This document shows, piece by piece, positions 34,101-46,490 of a stretch of DNA of 64,000 nt. Within the stretch, counting starts at the first letter, position 1; each line of letters begins with the position of its first letter. The notes beneath the pieces were generated by a model, which searched no databases, was not told where the DNA came from, and saw nothing but the letters and a program-made list of their open reading frames with translations. The position numbers and the translations under genes are program-made. The DNA comes from Siphlonurus alternatus (lineage: Eukaryota > Arthropoda > Insecta > Ephemeroptera > Siphlonuridae), in NCBI GenBank assembly GCA_949825025.1, contig OX463782.1:3483501-3547500 (forward strand), given 5' to 3'.

Positions 34101-35454
34101 GGAGTTGTCTAGCCATGAAGCTCCATGTCAAATCTGCCCCTCATTCGTGTAAAAAAATGGTCTGAAATTTTCTCTCCTTAACGTTGTCTTATTTGAAGTA
34201 GTTTATAAACTATAAAGTTTTCTGCAATTTTTAAGACCTGTATTTTCTGCTTATATTGTGTAACTTATTATAAATTGACTGATTGTAAATAGAAACATAT
34301 ATGTTAGGAAAAGATAGAAACATATTTAAATAAAATTTAAAATACAATAATAAATACAGAATAAGATATTATTATGGAAACAAAACTTTGTTTTTATTTT
34401 ATCATCACTCAAATGCAAGTTTGTGTTTTTATAAAGTATGTCTGCTTTATTAATTTATTATATAATCATTATAATTTCATTACTTTGAACAACATATACT
34501 GGAGCTATTTTATACCATGCTAGAAACAAAATTTATATTTTGGCTATTTTGCTATCTATGCAATTTTATAGTTCCGAGTTATATTTTAGTACATGGAATG
34601 CATTTGAAATTTATATTTGAGTAATTATTTAATAATTGTAGTAAGTTAAGGGTTGTCAACTGTCTTATTATATATTTTTTATGCCAAGAAAATTTTAGTT
34701 GTGATGAACCATAATTATAAATATTTTGATCATTTTTAGATACTAATTTTTATAAGGTTGTCTTACATTTAACTTAGAAATTGGTTGATTGTTTGCATTT
34801 TTAGACTAATGTATTATTAACTCATAATTTATATTGCCTTTTAATGCACTACTGATGTATATATAAATTAAATTTCTTGGAGATGAAAAGTTGATATCTG
34901 TAGCAAGAAAAAGAAGTCACTGCAAATTGTAGCAAACCTTTGCTACAAATAGAGGTTTGATTTTTAAAAAAAAAAAATATTTAGTTAGCTGTCAAGGATA
35001 GCATTATATTTTACATAGTAAATGCTGTGCTTATTATGCAGTCAATCCCACATAAATTTTACCTGGAATAATAACCTCTACAAATCAGCAATTAAAAACA
35101 AATCGTAAATTTTTGTCTGCAATATTTTCATCTACCTATTGGAGAACAGATAGCAGTCATATTATTTCTTCACATGATCCAAACACTACTTGTTATAATA
35201 ATCTTTAATTATTTTATGCTAACAAATTTCTCAATTTTGTTGCAGATACTCCCAACAAGAAGAAAAAGAAGAAGAAGAGCCTGTCCGAACCTGCTGAGGA
35301 GGTTGAAGAGGAAGGAGGCAACAAAAAGAAGAAGAAGAAGCGAGCCAGTGAGGCCGTTGAGCCAGAAGTTGAGGCTGCAGCACCTGAGGAAGCAGGCAGT
35401 GGCAAGAAGAAGAAGAAAAAGAAGAAGTCTTTGTCTCAAAATGATGATGAATAA
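23313..35454 (+). CDS. NOP58: NOP58, core protein of box C/D small nucleolar ribonucleoproteins
   Basis: NOP58 works in the nucleolus with fibrillarin, NOP56 and 15.5K to guide 2'-O-methylation of rRNA. Exons: 23313-23357, 23607-23683, 24293-24607, 25500-25699, 26155-26300, 26751-26877, 27226-27389, 28367-28563, 29042-29142, 29994-30047, 30863-30961, 35246-35454. All are phase-consistent, 578 codons including TAA (577 aa; human 529). The protein starts [15 protein letters not shown] (NOP5NT). The coiled-coil region has [12 protein letters not shown], and the Nop domain has [15 protein letters not shown] and [17 protein letters not shown]. It ends in lysine-rich KKE/D repeats, as in other NOP58 proteins. 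NOP56 is excluded by the N-terminus and the ISRMLAAK-type region. The last intron (30962-35245) contains a macrodomain exon, described separately. Confidence 0.97.
26352..26666. repeat. Family A inverted-repeat element, copy A5
   Basis: In NOP58 intron 5, 51 bases after exon 5. Ends are AATAGACAACCTACATAAGG and CATGTAAGTTGTCC. Its middle has GGATTTGAACCCTCGTCCC, a T-arm-like motif. Confidence 0.82.
27945..28015. repeat. (TA)n microsatellite
   Basis: About 70 bases of TA repeats in NOP58 intron 7, next to a GGGGTGTATACAAGGATACACCCC palindrome-like repeat that recurs at 47690 and 55498. Confidence 0.95.
28860..28974. repeat. Internally deleted family A element
   Basis: Left end AATGGACAATC and right-end motif GCATAACTTTGCACCTTC...CTGCAATAAAAAAA with about 200 bases missing between them, in NOP58 intron 8. 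Confidence 0.6.
29242..29458. repeat. Composite foldback repeat in NOP58 intron 9
   Basis: Outer arms GGATAGGAATAACCAGCAAG... (29242-29280) and their complement (29423-29458) enclose a second palindrome (about 29358-29422) with GAGATGCTTCTTCAGTCAC arms around AGAATCT. Probably a MITE-like foldback element. Confidence 0.75.
31064..31145. repeat. (TA)n microsatellite
   Basis: About 80 bases of TA repeats in the last NOP58 intron. It sits inside a copy of repeat family E (about 31010-31335; other copies near 24915-25110, 27835-28215 reversed, and 44995-45295), recognised by GAGGAAAATAAGCTCTTGAT and AGACCCCTAAA. Confidence 0.9.
32085..32557 (+). CDS. OARD1: TARG1/OARD1-like macrodomain; possible alternative last exon of NOP58
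   Basis: A single open exon encoding a macrodomain that most resembles human OARD1 (TARG1, terminal ADP-ribose protein glycohydrolase), which removes ADP-ribose from glutamate/aspartate. Key matches are [50 protein letters not shown] and the end ITIYYL. The two catalytic residues are kept: Lys in LVTK (human Lys84) and Asp in GCGLD (human Asp125). A TTGTTGCAG acceptor ends at 32084. Phase 1 joining from NOP58 exon 11 gives [11 protein letters not shown] and then the domain, 157 codons to TAG. An ATG at 32063, upstream of the acceptor and in frame, would allow a 164-aa independent protein. Codons are much more AT-rich than NOP58 exons. Whether it is a fusion isoform, a nested gene or both cannot be decided here. 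Confidence 0.88.
32672..33007. repeat. Family A inverted-repeat element, copy A6
   Basis: Starts 114 bases after the macrodomain stop. Left end AATGGAGTATCAATCTC; right end has TGCAATAAAAAA... and GAGGTTGATACTTCATT. It carries two TGACGTCA sites (32804-32811, 32855-32862) and the first AATAAA hexamer (near 32965) downstream of the macrodomain ORF. Confidence 0.9.
33134..33221. repeat. Exact 44-bp tandem duplication
   Basis: Two identical consecutive units (33134-33177 and 33178-33221) starting TTTTACTGGCCAAGCTC, in the last NOP58 intron. No variation between them, so the duplication is recent. Confidence 0.92.
33343..33513. repeat. Family D element, copy 2
   Basis: Ends CCTTCATCCGGAATAATGAG and TTATTATTCTGGACAGAGGA are complementary in part; in the last NOP58 intron. 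Confidence 0.65.
33657..34003. mobile_element. TTAA-flanked MITE, family B copy 1
   Basis: 347 bp, near-perfect inverted repeat over its whole length, with ends GGGTAAGGTAACGCCACC and complement. TTAA on each side (33653-33656, 34004-34007). Same length as the copy at 35744. In the last NOP58 intron, no ORF. Confidence 0.9.
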
Positions 35455-35743
35455 ATTGTAAACAAATATTTTAATATTTTGTTATTTTTAATCACCTATA
35501 TTTTTACTATAATAGTTTTATGCCTCATATCCACTGCCATTGATTTATGTGCATGAACTTATAAATTAAATGGTTATTTAAATAGCATTCTTTTGTTATT
35601 AAAATTTGGAAGACCTATTTTTTTATTTATTTATTTTTTTTTTTTTTTTTTTTTCCAATAAGGAAAAATTTCTAATATTACTGATAAATCATTATATTTA
35701 AGTACTAGTGTAACAGAACAGGTGTACTTAGCAAATGCATTAA

Positions 35744-36090
35744 GGGTAAGGTAACGCCACCAATGTTAAAAAAAATCCCTCTCACAAAAATTCTGAAAAA
35801 AATTTAAAATGTTCTCCTCTACACCCCCTATCAGTAGCTAAAATATCAGGTATACAAATACGATCTAGTTTTTGAGTTATGAATTTTTAAAGTTAACCAA
35901 TTTAACATGGGAGTTTCATTTCTCCATGTTAAAGTAGACAACTTTAAAAATTTATAACTCAAAAACTAGATCGTATTTGTATACCTGATATTTTAGGTAC
36001 TGATAGGGGGTATAGAGGAGAACATTTTAAATTTTTTTCAGAATTTTTGTGAGAGGGATTTTTTTTAACATTGGTGGCGTTACCTTACCC
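35744..36090. mobile_element. TTAA-flanked MITE, family B copy 2
   Basis: 347 bp with the same ends as copy 1 and TTAA at 35740-35743 and 36091-36094, about 290 bases past the NOP58 stop. The middle is inverted relative to copy 1, as expected for a near-palindromic element. Confidence 0.9.
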
Positions 36091-36283
36091 TTAAGTTTTT
36101 TTTTTTTTTAAGAACGATATTTGTAAATTAAGATTTATTTAAAATTAAATAGACTTTCATGAATCTATTCTATTGTCTATACTATTTTGAATTAATCCTG
36201 CATTAAACTTTATTTATTTATTCATTTTAATTTATATACATTTTTATCCACATTCACCATGGTACAGAAAGTTAATTAATTAA

Positions 36284-36673
36284 GGTAGAGATAACGTCGG
36301 TCAGCTGTTTTTTTTTTAGCTCCATTTGATTAACATGTAAATCTAAGCAAATTCACAAAAATTCTGAAATTTTTTTGAGAGGCAGATATTAGTGCCTAAA
36401 AGCCATAGAAAAAAATTCAAAACAACGAGCCAATTTTTTTTAATTATTTTTAATTTTATTAAATTTTCAGCATAGGACTTTCCCATGGAGAGACAAACCA
36501 AAAAATTAATTTAAAAAAATCTGCTCGTTAAATTGTTTTGAAACTTTTTCTATGACATTTAGGCACTAATATCTGCCTCTAAAAAAAAAATCAGAATTTT
36601 TGTGAATTTGCTAAGGTTTATATGTTAATCAAATGGAGCTAAAAAAAAACAGCTGACTGACGTTATCTCTACC
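36284..36673. mobile_element. TTAA-flanked MITE, family C copy 1
   Basis: 390 bp, ends GGTAGAGATAACGTC and complement, with CAGCTG just inside each end. TTAA at 36280-36283 and 36674-36677. No ORF. Confidence 0.88.
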
Positions 36674-36934
36674 TTAATTACTACAGTATAACAGATCTTA
36701 GTTTACGGGAGATTTGACTACGCGCGGCGGCCATCTTGAACGTCTATAACATGGTTAAGATAGGGGGCGCAAACTTACTATGTTTTTTGGCGGTTGGCGC
36801 CAAGTCAGACGTAAACTTATCTTTGTTTAACTGTATATGAACATTATATGGGACAGATTATGTACTTAATTTGAACTTAAATAGTCACAGTTAGTGTTGT
36901 TAAAATTGCAGAATATCCTGTGTTAATTTATAAT

Positions 36935-37210
36935 TTTTATTGCAGAAATAAATACAATAAATATTTGAATGAATAGACAGGTACAAAATTATTTATTTAT
37001 TAATGCTTTTATATTTTTCAGATCATAGAACTGTAAATATTAAAAAAAAAAAAAAAATGATGAAAAGTTCAGTCGACGTCACTTCTTTAATAAAAGGATA
37101 GGGACTAAAAAGGGCTTGGAGGTTCAATCCTGAACTTTGTCTAACTTTTTAGCAACACTTCCTGAACTCTTAAAAAAACTCATAAATTTCTGAATTACAT
37201 TGTTACTTGG
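36935..37210. repeat. Degenerate family A element, copy A7
   Basis: Retains TTTTTATTGCAGAAATAAATA at the left and GAGGTTCAATCC in the middle, with decayed ends. Confidence 0.55.
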
Positions 37211-37690
37211 TGCCCTGTAATTTTTTACTATTATGTATATAATATCATACTTTGTTCCTTAAAATTAATGCTATAATAAACCTTTCTTTTAAAGTCACTG
37301 ATGTAGACGTATTAGTCAACTAATTCAATAGCTAAAAATGATCGAATGATAAAAATAGGTAATATGCCCAATTGGCTTTAAGGGAAATAAGGTAAAACGC
37401 GCCCAATGCTAACAAAAATCCCAGACATGAAAATTATGAAAAAAAAAAAAAAAATAAAATGTTCTCCTTCTGCATCCCCTAGCTATCAGAATGGCTATTA
37501 AAATATCACAGGTATACAAATTTGAGCTTTACTTATGAATTTTTAAAGTTGACTAATTTAACATATATGGAAGTTTTGTTTTTCCAAGTTCAAATAAAGA
37601 AAAGTGTCTCGATCTTTACTCACAATCAGTGTGACAAAATCGTATTTTTTTTAATTCGACTTAAATAATATAGAAAGAAATGTATTTTAA

Positions 37691-38068
37691 GGTAGAAATA
37701 ATTAACACGCCCAATGTTAGTAAAAATCCCTTTCATTAAAATTATGGAAAAAAATTTAAAATGTTCTCCTTTACATACCTTATCAGTAAATAAAATATCT
37801 GCAGGTATAATATACAAAAACAAGCTAATTTTCGAGTTATTAATTTTTAAAGTTGACTAATTTAACAAGGAAGTTCCATTTCTCCATGCTAAATTAGTGA
37901 ACTTTAATAATTATTAAATGGAAAACTAGCTCCGTTTTTGTATACCTGATATATATTTTACCTTCTGATAACTCTGATAAGGTATATGTAAGTTCTAAAA
38001 AATTTTTTTTTTCATAATTTTCATAAATGGAATTTTTATTAACATATATTGGGCGTATTATCTCTACC
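37691..38068. mobile_element. TTAA-flanked MITE, family B/C-related
   Basis: 378 bp between TTAA at 37687-37690 and 38069-38072, with ends GGTAGAAATAATTAACACGCCC and GGGCGTATTATCTCTACC. A truncated relative begins after TTAA at 37378 (GGGAAATAAGGTAAAACGCGC) and fades out before 37620. Confidence 0.82.
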
Positions 38069-38279
38069 TTAATAAAAAAAATACCGTACACCGGGCTACA
38101 CCCCATGCTAATGTTAATTAAATTTGTCTTTTTATCAATTAATTAAAAAAAGTTATATAATTAAAATATTATTATTTTTTATTGTTTTATTATTTAATGT
38201 TAAATATGGCAAAATTTCCAATTATTATTTTTCATTTCGCTTTGAGCACTTCTAGAGAAATGATCATTTTGAGCAAAGA

Positions 38280-38456
38280 TCGAAATAAAACTTCTCGTCG
38301 GGCTTTGCTTTTCCCGATTTGATCACTCGATTTGATCACTTCTAGAAATTATCAAATTTAAATTAGCATATATATATCTCGAAATAAAACTTCTCGTCGG
38401 GATTTGCTCTTTTTGATTTGAGCACTTCTAGAAATGATCAAATTTAAATGAGCATC
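38280..38456. repeat. Imperfect ~100-bp direct repeat
   Basis: TCGAAATAAAACTTCTCGTCGGG followed by TCTAGAAAT-ATCAAATTTAAAT occurs at 38280 and again at 38379. Smaller echoes of GAGCACTTCTAGA lie just upstream near 38244. Confidence 0.7.
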
Positions 38457-39085
38457 GAAATATTTGTTAATTTCGGGCTTAAATTTGCTCAAATCGCTAA
38501 TAGGGGCACACCTAAGTGCGTGTGCATTTTTTTCGGGCTTTGGTGTCAACATATACATAATAAAAGCATGTACGTATTTCGGACAATAAGTTACTTATTT
38601 CATTGTCTAAATCTTGCACACTGATATGATATCTTTTTTACATTCAATTTTTAATAACATGGTTATATGTGCAGAATAACACTTTATAACACATAGATGC
38701 AGTTGCTGCTCTATATATAATATGTTCCTATAACAGCATTAATTGATTTTTGTTTTTTGTTTTTTTCATCTTTAGAGCATCCCAAATGAGTTTCTGATCA
38801 CTAAAACCTCTCAATCTTTAGTGAATTAAAACAATTGTTGTCCACCTCCTTCCCTCCAGTGATTTCATCTCGCCGTGGAGGTTAGGCAACTTGTTCAGCG
38901 TCAAAACGAGTCTCAAAGATTTAACGCGTCGTCACTTGCTCTTCTGGTTTTCTATATTAGCACAGAATAAGTAGCCTAAAATCTCAATATGATATTTTGT
39001 ATTCAGGCACGTGGTCCTTTATTATTAGTCGAGTGTACATGACATTAATTGATCCTAAATTATATCTAGTGTACTAAAAGTGCTA

Positions 39086-39409
39086 AATGGAGTATCGACC
39101 TCAAAATTTTTTATAGCAGAAATGGATAGAGGATGAAAATTCATGTTACTTTGATTTTTTCAGATTTTTTAGGGACCGGGAAGTATTGCTAAAATTTTTT
39201 GGCGAGGTCGGGTTCGAATCCACACGTCCCTTTTGGATCCTATCTTTTATTAAGAGAGGCGGCAAGAGGCGGCACTTTTTCTGCAGTTTCAATAATTTTT
39301 AAAAAATTATAATTGCCGGGCTCTAAAAAATCTGAAAAAAATCAAAGTAGCATAACTTTGCACCCTATATCCATTTCTGTAACAAAAAAAATGAGGTCGG
39401 TACTCCATT
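39086..39409. repeat. Family A inverted-repeat element, copy A8
   Basis: Ends AATGGAGTATCGACCTC and GAGGTCGGTACTCCATT. The middle contains GGGTTCGAATCC (39207-39218), a perfect RNA polymerase III B-box, but no tRNA can be folded around it. Confidence 0.9.
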
Positions 39410-39872
39410 GCTTTTTTAAGCCTTAACTGCGTAAAACCATTTATATATAAATTACCATAAAATTAAGTATTCTAGTAGCTTAACAAATTAATTATTTGCA
39501 TTTTTTTTTTTTAAATTATGAAATGAAAATTGTATTGATGTAACAAATCTGAGAAACAAAAAAATCGTTTTACACAAACTCGAGCAAAAATATCAGCAGG
39601 TTTTTAGATCGGTCTTAAGAATGCCAACCTTTATTCAGAAGTCAAACGAAAGTTGTTTTTTATAAGTGATTTTCTTCTAGCTATTATAAGTGCTTCGTGA
39701 ATTGCGCCCATTATATATTTTATTATATATTCTAAGTATTATCATATTGTATCATATTGTCAGTACATCATAATAATACCATTATCTTACTCAGGTGAAG
39801 TTATTATGTAATGTTTGTACAATACATCTTCTTTATAATTCCTTCCCAGTGAGTCAGATGAGCAGCACAGAG

Positions 39873-40155
<283 letters not shown>

Positions 40156-43100
40156 AAAATAAGCGTGTGGTTTTTATGATATATGCGGCGAATCTTCTCG
40201 TCTTTAGCGAGTAACATACAATCAAATTAATTTAATATTCCCGCTGGAAGTACCCGGAAGTGATGAGATTTTTGTACTTCCTGTTCGTATTAATTTGCAA
40301 TTTGAAAATTTGATGAGAGATTTGTGATAAAAGTACTGTTCTGCTTACTAAATTTCAAAATTCAGACAATAACAGGAAGATCAGAAAGTACTCATTTCCG
40401 GTGCGAATATAAAATAAATTTGACTATATATATTAATATTAATACATTAAATTAATGCTATATTTCCTCATTGAAAGTAAAGCCAAAATTAAGTGTACAT
40501 TTTTTTTTTTGTCCCGCTTGTTCGTATTTTAATTTTAAAATTCTTCAGAGAAGTTTGCAGTAAAAGTACTGGACCCATAGTGTAACAAGCGCGTTGATGC
40601 CTGAAAATTTTCTGGAAGTAACGTAAATTACATATACTTCCGCTTTTATTTAGCTCTGAATTGGAAGTGAATAAAAGTAGAAAATGCGTCACTTCAAGAA
40701 ATGATTAGGAATAAACTCATCAATGTCATTGATTTACAAATCTGAAATAAAAATAGAAAGCAAAACTTTCAGACCCATGCAGCTACTTCCGAAGGGAGTA
40801 TAAAATTAATATAACTGTATTCTGTATAAATGTAATATAATAGTTAAATATTTTGGAGGTACAATACATCAACAATTTAAAAAAAGTGATATTTGATTAC
40901 AATTTTTTTAACAATCTTACACGGCTATATACTACAATGTTGATATGATAGGATACGATGATAATAGAATATAGGGTTAGTGGATTCGTTACATATAAGT
41001 ATAAAATATCACAATATTTTGGAAAATTTTGATTGAATCAAAATTACAAAGTTTTTGTAATTAGAAGAATGAAAATTTCATGGGGTACTTTTATCTTAAC
41101 AATATATTGTCACCATAAATAAACACGTTTATATTACACATATATTATTATTATCTGTGTATATAATTATATTTATTATTATATATAAAGTATTTTTTTA
41201 ATACACGCATACGTAAATACATGATATTATATCACTATACGTTTCTGTATGTTAAAATTTGATCTATGTTGCTATTGTATAAGTCTATATATATAAACCA
41301 ATTTAATAAGGTTCTTATTATTATGAGAAACTCGATCAATAATATTTTAATTATATCTGTAGCCATAATAAAAATAGCTGCAATCTTAGCAAAATATTAT
41401 TTCATCTCCTCCCGCACCTTTGAAAATATTGATCTGTTTTTTGTGTGTCTTCCACATGAAAAATCTCGAATATCTGCTGCCGGCTGAGATCAAAGCAAAC
41501 GTCGTAGAAAGTAACATCTGATGCAACAGCAATAAGCAAACAATTTGTTGCGTGGTAAATGTTTATAGTCGTAGATTCTTAAATATGTATACAATAATTA
41601 TGTAACAAAATAAATTTAAAAATCAGTCCAGTTTTTTATTTATCTGTGTTTTAAATAGGGACTGCTGTGGCATAAATTTTAGTCACATTAGCAAATTTTT
41701 TAAACGATTTACCGCACCACAGCAGATTAACAATAGTTGGGTTTTTTATATCATTTGTTCTTTTAAATATTTTTCAATTTATTATCAGAATAAACTTAGT
41801 ATATATAAATGGAAAGCATGGTAATATTAATTCTTAAAGCGTGTAATGAAGGTAATTTTGTTTACAAAAATATAGCCAGACTGGATGTTTTTATCACCTA
41901 ATCTCAAAAACGTTCAAATCTTCATTCAGTCCATTTTATGCCTATTTTTATGGCAAATAAATTAGGCAAGTGCATATATTATATATATTATAACGTTTGT
42001 GTTCTTCCCAAATACTCCACTGTATTCAAATAGTGTTCATATAAATTGTTTTATAAAATATATTTTCCTCCATATAAGTATTATGTCAATATCAAATTTT
42101 CACTATGATACCATAGACCATAGACATGGTACATTTTCCATAACATAATATTAAATACATCGACAGTACATCGCATTATACTTGATTGACTGTACACGTG
42201 TCGTCAATAGAGGATAGAGGATTGTATTGTTGTATTTATTTTTCATTGACGTCTCAAAATAACCATCCTAAAAATACACACGCAGCTTTCATTTCGCAGA
42301 CATAAAACGCTTTGCCAAAAGTGTTATTTTATTAAAGCTCAATTCTTATTTTCACAGTATGGCTATAATATGGCAATATGCCATGATTCTTTACGCGTTT
42401 GAACACATGACGATATATTTTAAGGTATTTTTAAGATATAATATCGATATTGTAGAATCCTGTAATCACACAGAGTCCTGAATATGGAACTCTGTGCCTC
42501 TAATAGATGATATAGATGGAATAAATTCTTAATAAATTATCAAAAATTGAAGTTTAAAAAAATATATATTTCTTGCCCTATAATATATATTATTATTCAT
42601 TTTTAAATAATTTCATTTGATTTTTTCCTCAAATCAAATTAAATCAAATTAAATATGAAAAAAGAAGTGCTGTTTTTTTCATTTTATTGTTCAATAATTA
42701 TTCTAAACCAAATCAGATTGCATGCAACTAACATGCAATTAATTGCTTTATTTTTATAAATTTTATTTACATTTCTGCATTTAAGTATAATAAATTTACA
42801 CTTTTATTATATACAAAAAAAATAAACCAAAGTTAAAACAAAATTTTCTGTTTTTAACTTTTTATTACTAAAGCAATAAATGAATGATTTTTTTTCGAAT
42901 GTTGACTAAAAATAACAATTCATTGATGTTTAATTCTACTTTTAATTTAAAATTAACCTTAGCATTACCAAGAGGAAGGGGGGTCAATAAGGCCAGTAAC
43001 TCCTTTGAAGCGGGGAAAGAAAGTGTAAAATATTGCCCCCAAAATTCTGAAAAAAAAAATTGTAGTCCTTAGTTAGCACCCAGCAATGTATTCCCGCAAA

Positions 43101-45538
43101 AAAAAAAAAAAAATGTGAGATTTTTTTTTAACTTTTTTTAACATGTCATTTAAATATATAGCGGGTCGTTTCGCCCCCCCCCCCCTTCCTCCTGCCCCCC
43201 CACTTCTTCCTAATTCTAGGGTTGAGATTTATTGTATTCATTGACCTTGTAAGTGCATTACTCAGGATCAATGCAACAATGTTGTGCACATAACTAGGGC
43301 GGAGTGTCCACTTTTAGACCGGTCGGATATGCGCTCTTACGCTCTCTCGCAGTACTAAGCGCCGGCCCCCTTCTTTATAATTTAGTATAGTTGCCAAGAC
43401 AAAAGTGAATGCTTTCCAATCTATGATCTCCGTACTTTTGTAATGTAGTTTCATGGTGCTGTAGTATTTTTATATTTGTGATTTATGTCAATGGAAATTT
43501 ACTTGATTGTGCTTGTATATGATTTACAGAATTGAAAATATAGTAAGAAAATATGTAAATATTGCAATAGAAGGAAGAAATTTGGAAAAATGTAAGTTGA
43601 ATTCTTATTAGTTTTAAAATTATATTTATGTTAAAAGTTTTGGTTTGAGTTAACTTTATATAAACTTTATATGCTACTTTGTAAATATTTGTGTTAAAAT
43701 TAAAATTTGAGGTCAAGGTTATATGAAATAACACAAAGTATATTATCTTAAATTATAAATTGTTCTAGACATTTCTGCATTAATATTATGCATTTCATTA
43801 GCTTTTATTCCTATCTTAAATTATGCATAATAATTAATTTAGAATCAAGAATAAAATGAACCTTATATTCCTAGGATATAAGATCTATTTTTTAAATTCC
43901 ACGTGCAGTATTTTCAAATGGACCATTCTTTGACCAATTAAATCATCATTAACTTCTATTTATGATTGTTTTTATTTGAGACAATATTTTTTAAAAAAAT
44001 CTTTTTTCAAAGACACATAGTCACAAATATCATAGTTAAATTACATTACATATTATACCTCTTTGGACAGCACGAACTGTACCCCTGCATGATTTGTTTG
44101 TGCTGCGGCTCCAAGAGAAATTTGCAATTTGGTGGAGGTAGAACACTAACAAGTAAGTCTATCCCAAAATCATCCAAGCTCACCATGCTTCCATAGACTG
44201 CGTGAAAACGTCCACAAATACAGCATGGGTAAAGTTCATGCCGTCCGGAGACGTATATAAAGCATAATTTTTTATTTATTCAAATTTTCATATCTACATA
44301 TTTATGAAAGACAAAAACACATTCATAAAAAAACACAGAATATTAAACTTAACTATCATTACATGATGAATTTAGTTACACATTCGTTTCTTACACCCTA
44401 TAATTATCATAATATCTTCATATAAAATATATAGGTTAATCAGTTATTAATTGTTACATAAAATGATTTTGCTGCACATTTGAATTTTTATAGTATATCT
44501 TTATACCAGCTATAGAATTAAATTTAGTGAATGTATAGTTATATAGTGTCTTTAGTGCTTTGCTGCTATCCTCATTCAGTGCTATTGTGTGTACTTTTAT
44601 ATAGAAGAAATGATAAAAGACTAACATGAAGCGTCGTTAACGGAAATAACAACATCATGTAAACGGAGTAGTAACTTTTGTCATCTAATGAGTATGCATG
44701 TTAAAACAGCTGTTTATGTCTTCCTAAACAAATTGTCAACGAGAGAAACCTGTTAAGCAACGTGACACAAATTGTTTCATTCATATATTATTCAGTCGGC
44801 TCACGACGCCTTCTCAACAATTTACGTTTGTTATCTTACTTGATAATGTCTGTAGATATCAACGGTGATTAGGTCATTTGCTCTTACGTCATCAAGATAT
44901 CAAATTTCTGGGATCGGCTAATAAAAAAAATATGTAATCTTAATTAAATAAGAAGATGATAAGAGAAAATTCTATTATAAGCTTTTCAATAGAGTCGCTG
45001 TATGATTTTGCAGTGTTCCCACCGTCCTATTCAAACCTATATGTAAAAAAAAAAACTTTTTTGGCACCAAAGGAATGTTTTAGAGGAAAATAAAAAATAA
45101 GCTCTTAATTTATTATCAGAAGACCCCTAAATGGGGGGTTATAGGAGATGGCTTTTATTTATTTATTTAATAAATTAAATATAATTTGCTTCAAATTATT
45201 AGCTTTAATAATTACTGGGGAAAAAAAAATCAAATTTTCTAACTTATGGAGAAAATTTTTCAGCCGAGGAACACTTCAAGCCTCGTATTCGTTTGCTATA
45301 TAATTTTAACAATAAAAAAAATGAGTTCTCAAGTATAATTAAATTATAATTATAGTGCGTTCAGCTCAGATTTTCATTACATACATAATTTAAATAATCT
45401 GCTTTTATCTATCAGCCCTTTCAGAGATTCAAGACAACATTCTGTTTAATTTTAACTTTTAAGAGTAAAATTAGAAGTTATTAAAAAATGGGACTAATTA
45501 TAATTTCGTACGCTCAATTTTTCTGTAAATATTTTTAA

Positions 45539-45927
45539 GGTAGAGATAACGTCGAACAGCTGTTCGACGTAATCCACTTTGATTAACATGTAAACCATAG
45601 CAAATTGACAAAAATTCTGAAATTTTTTTGAGAGGCAGATATTAGTGCCTAAAAGCCATAGCAAAAGTTTTAAAAACATTTAACGAGACGATTTTTTTAA
45701 ATTAATTTTTTAGTTTGGTTCTCCATGCAATGGGAAAGCCCTATGCTGAAAATTAAAAAAATTAATTAAAAAAATCGGCTCGTTAAATCGTTTTGAAATT
45801 TTTTCTATAGCTTCTAGGCACTAATATCTGCCTCTCAAAAAAATTTCAGAATTTTTGTCAATTTGCTAAGGTTTACATGTTAATCAAAGGGCATTACGTC
45901 GATCAGCTGTTCGGCGTTATCTCTACC
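45539..45927. mobile_element. TTAA-flanked MITE, family C copy 2
   Basis: 389 bp, same GGTAGAGATAACGTCGA ends and CAGCTG motifs as the copy at 36284, with TTAA at 45535-45538 and 45928-45931. Confidence 0.88.
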
Positions 45928-46453
45928 TTAAAAAATAAAAGTAAATTTGTTTCGGTTATAAGTATTTTGTCAAAACACATGTCGTTGTATTCAACTGGCA
46001 TGGTTTTCGTCGTTTGTATTCGGGAGTACTTCGGCTCGGCTCGTGTTCAACAAATGAAGTTCTCTGTCTCGGACCCAATGACTGACGGTCCTGTCCAGAA
46101 TTGCTTCAGAATTGGAAAGCTCTCGACCAATCAGAAAATTTCAGATTACTAGAACGAGGTGATCGGAAATTATTTTCAATTTCGATTCTGAAAATTCTGG
46201 TCTGTGTTTTATACAAACATGACGAAAATCAAGTTAAATGAAACGCGTACCAATATACAAACATGAAATTTTCATTTGTTAAACTTTTATCCATCCCAAA
46301 ACTGTAATTTTTACTTATTTACCTTTCAATTTAAAATCAACTTAATTATAATAATCTTTGTTTTTTGATAATTTTTATGTATATAAGATTATAGAAATGT
46401 TTAATCAAGAACAAATTGGCAGTTAAATCATTTAAAAAAAAAAAAAAAAAGGA

Positions 46454-46490
46454 GGAGGTTGGGGGGATTGCATCAATCCCCCCAACCTCC
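46454..46490. repeat. Perfect hairpin with poly(A)/poly(T) shoulders
   Basis: 17-base arms GGAGGTTGGGGGGATTG and CAATCCCCCCAACCTCC around CAT, flanked by A run on the left and T run on the right, so the palindrome extends outward. Confidence 0.9.

Noticed and set aside
23358..35245. Box C/D snoRNAs in NOP58 introns, as found in vertebrate NOP58
   Set aside because: A few TGATGA-like and CTGA motifs occur (for example 25462 and 27545), but none has the right spacing with terminal complementarity.
39190..39260. Possible tRNA gene around GGGTTCGAATCC
   Set aside because: No acceptor stem, anticodon arm or A-box can be placed; the motif is part of a repeated element.
43966..44196. 76-codon ORF with a short Cys-rich segment
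   Set aside because: No splice context, no family resemblance and mostly AT-rich codons; not supported as a gene.
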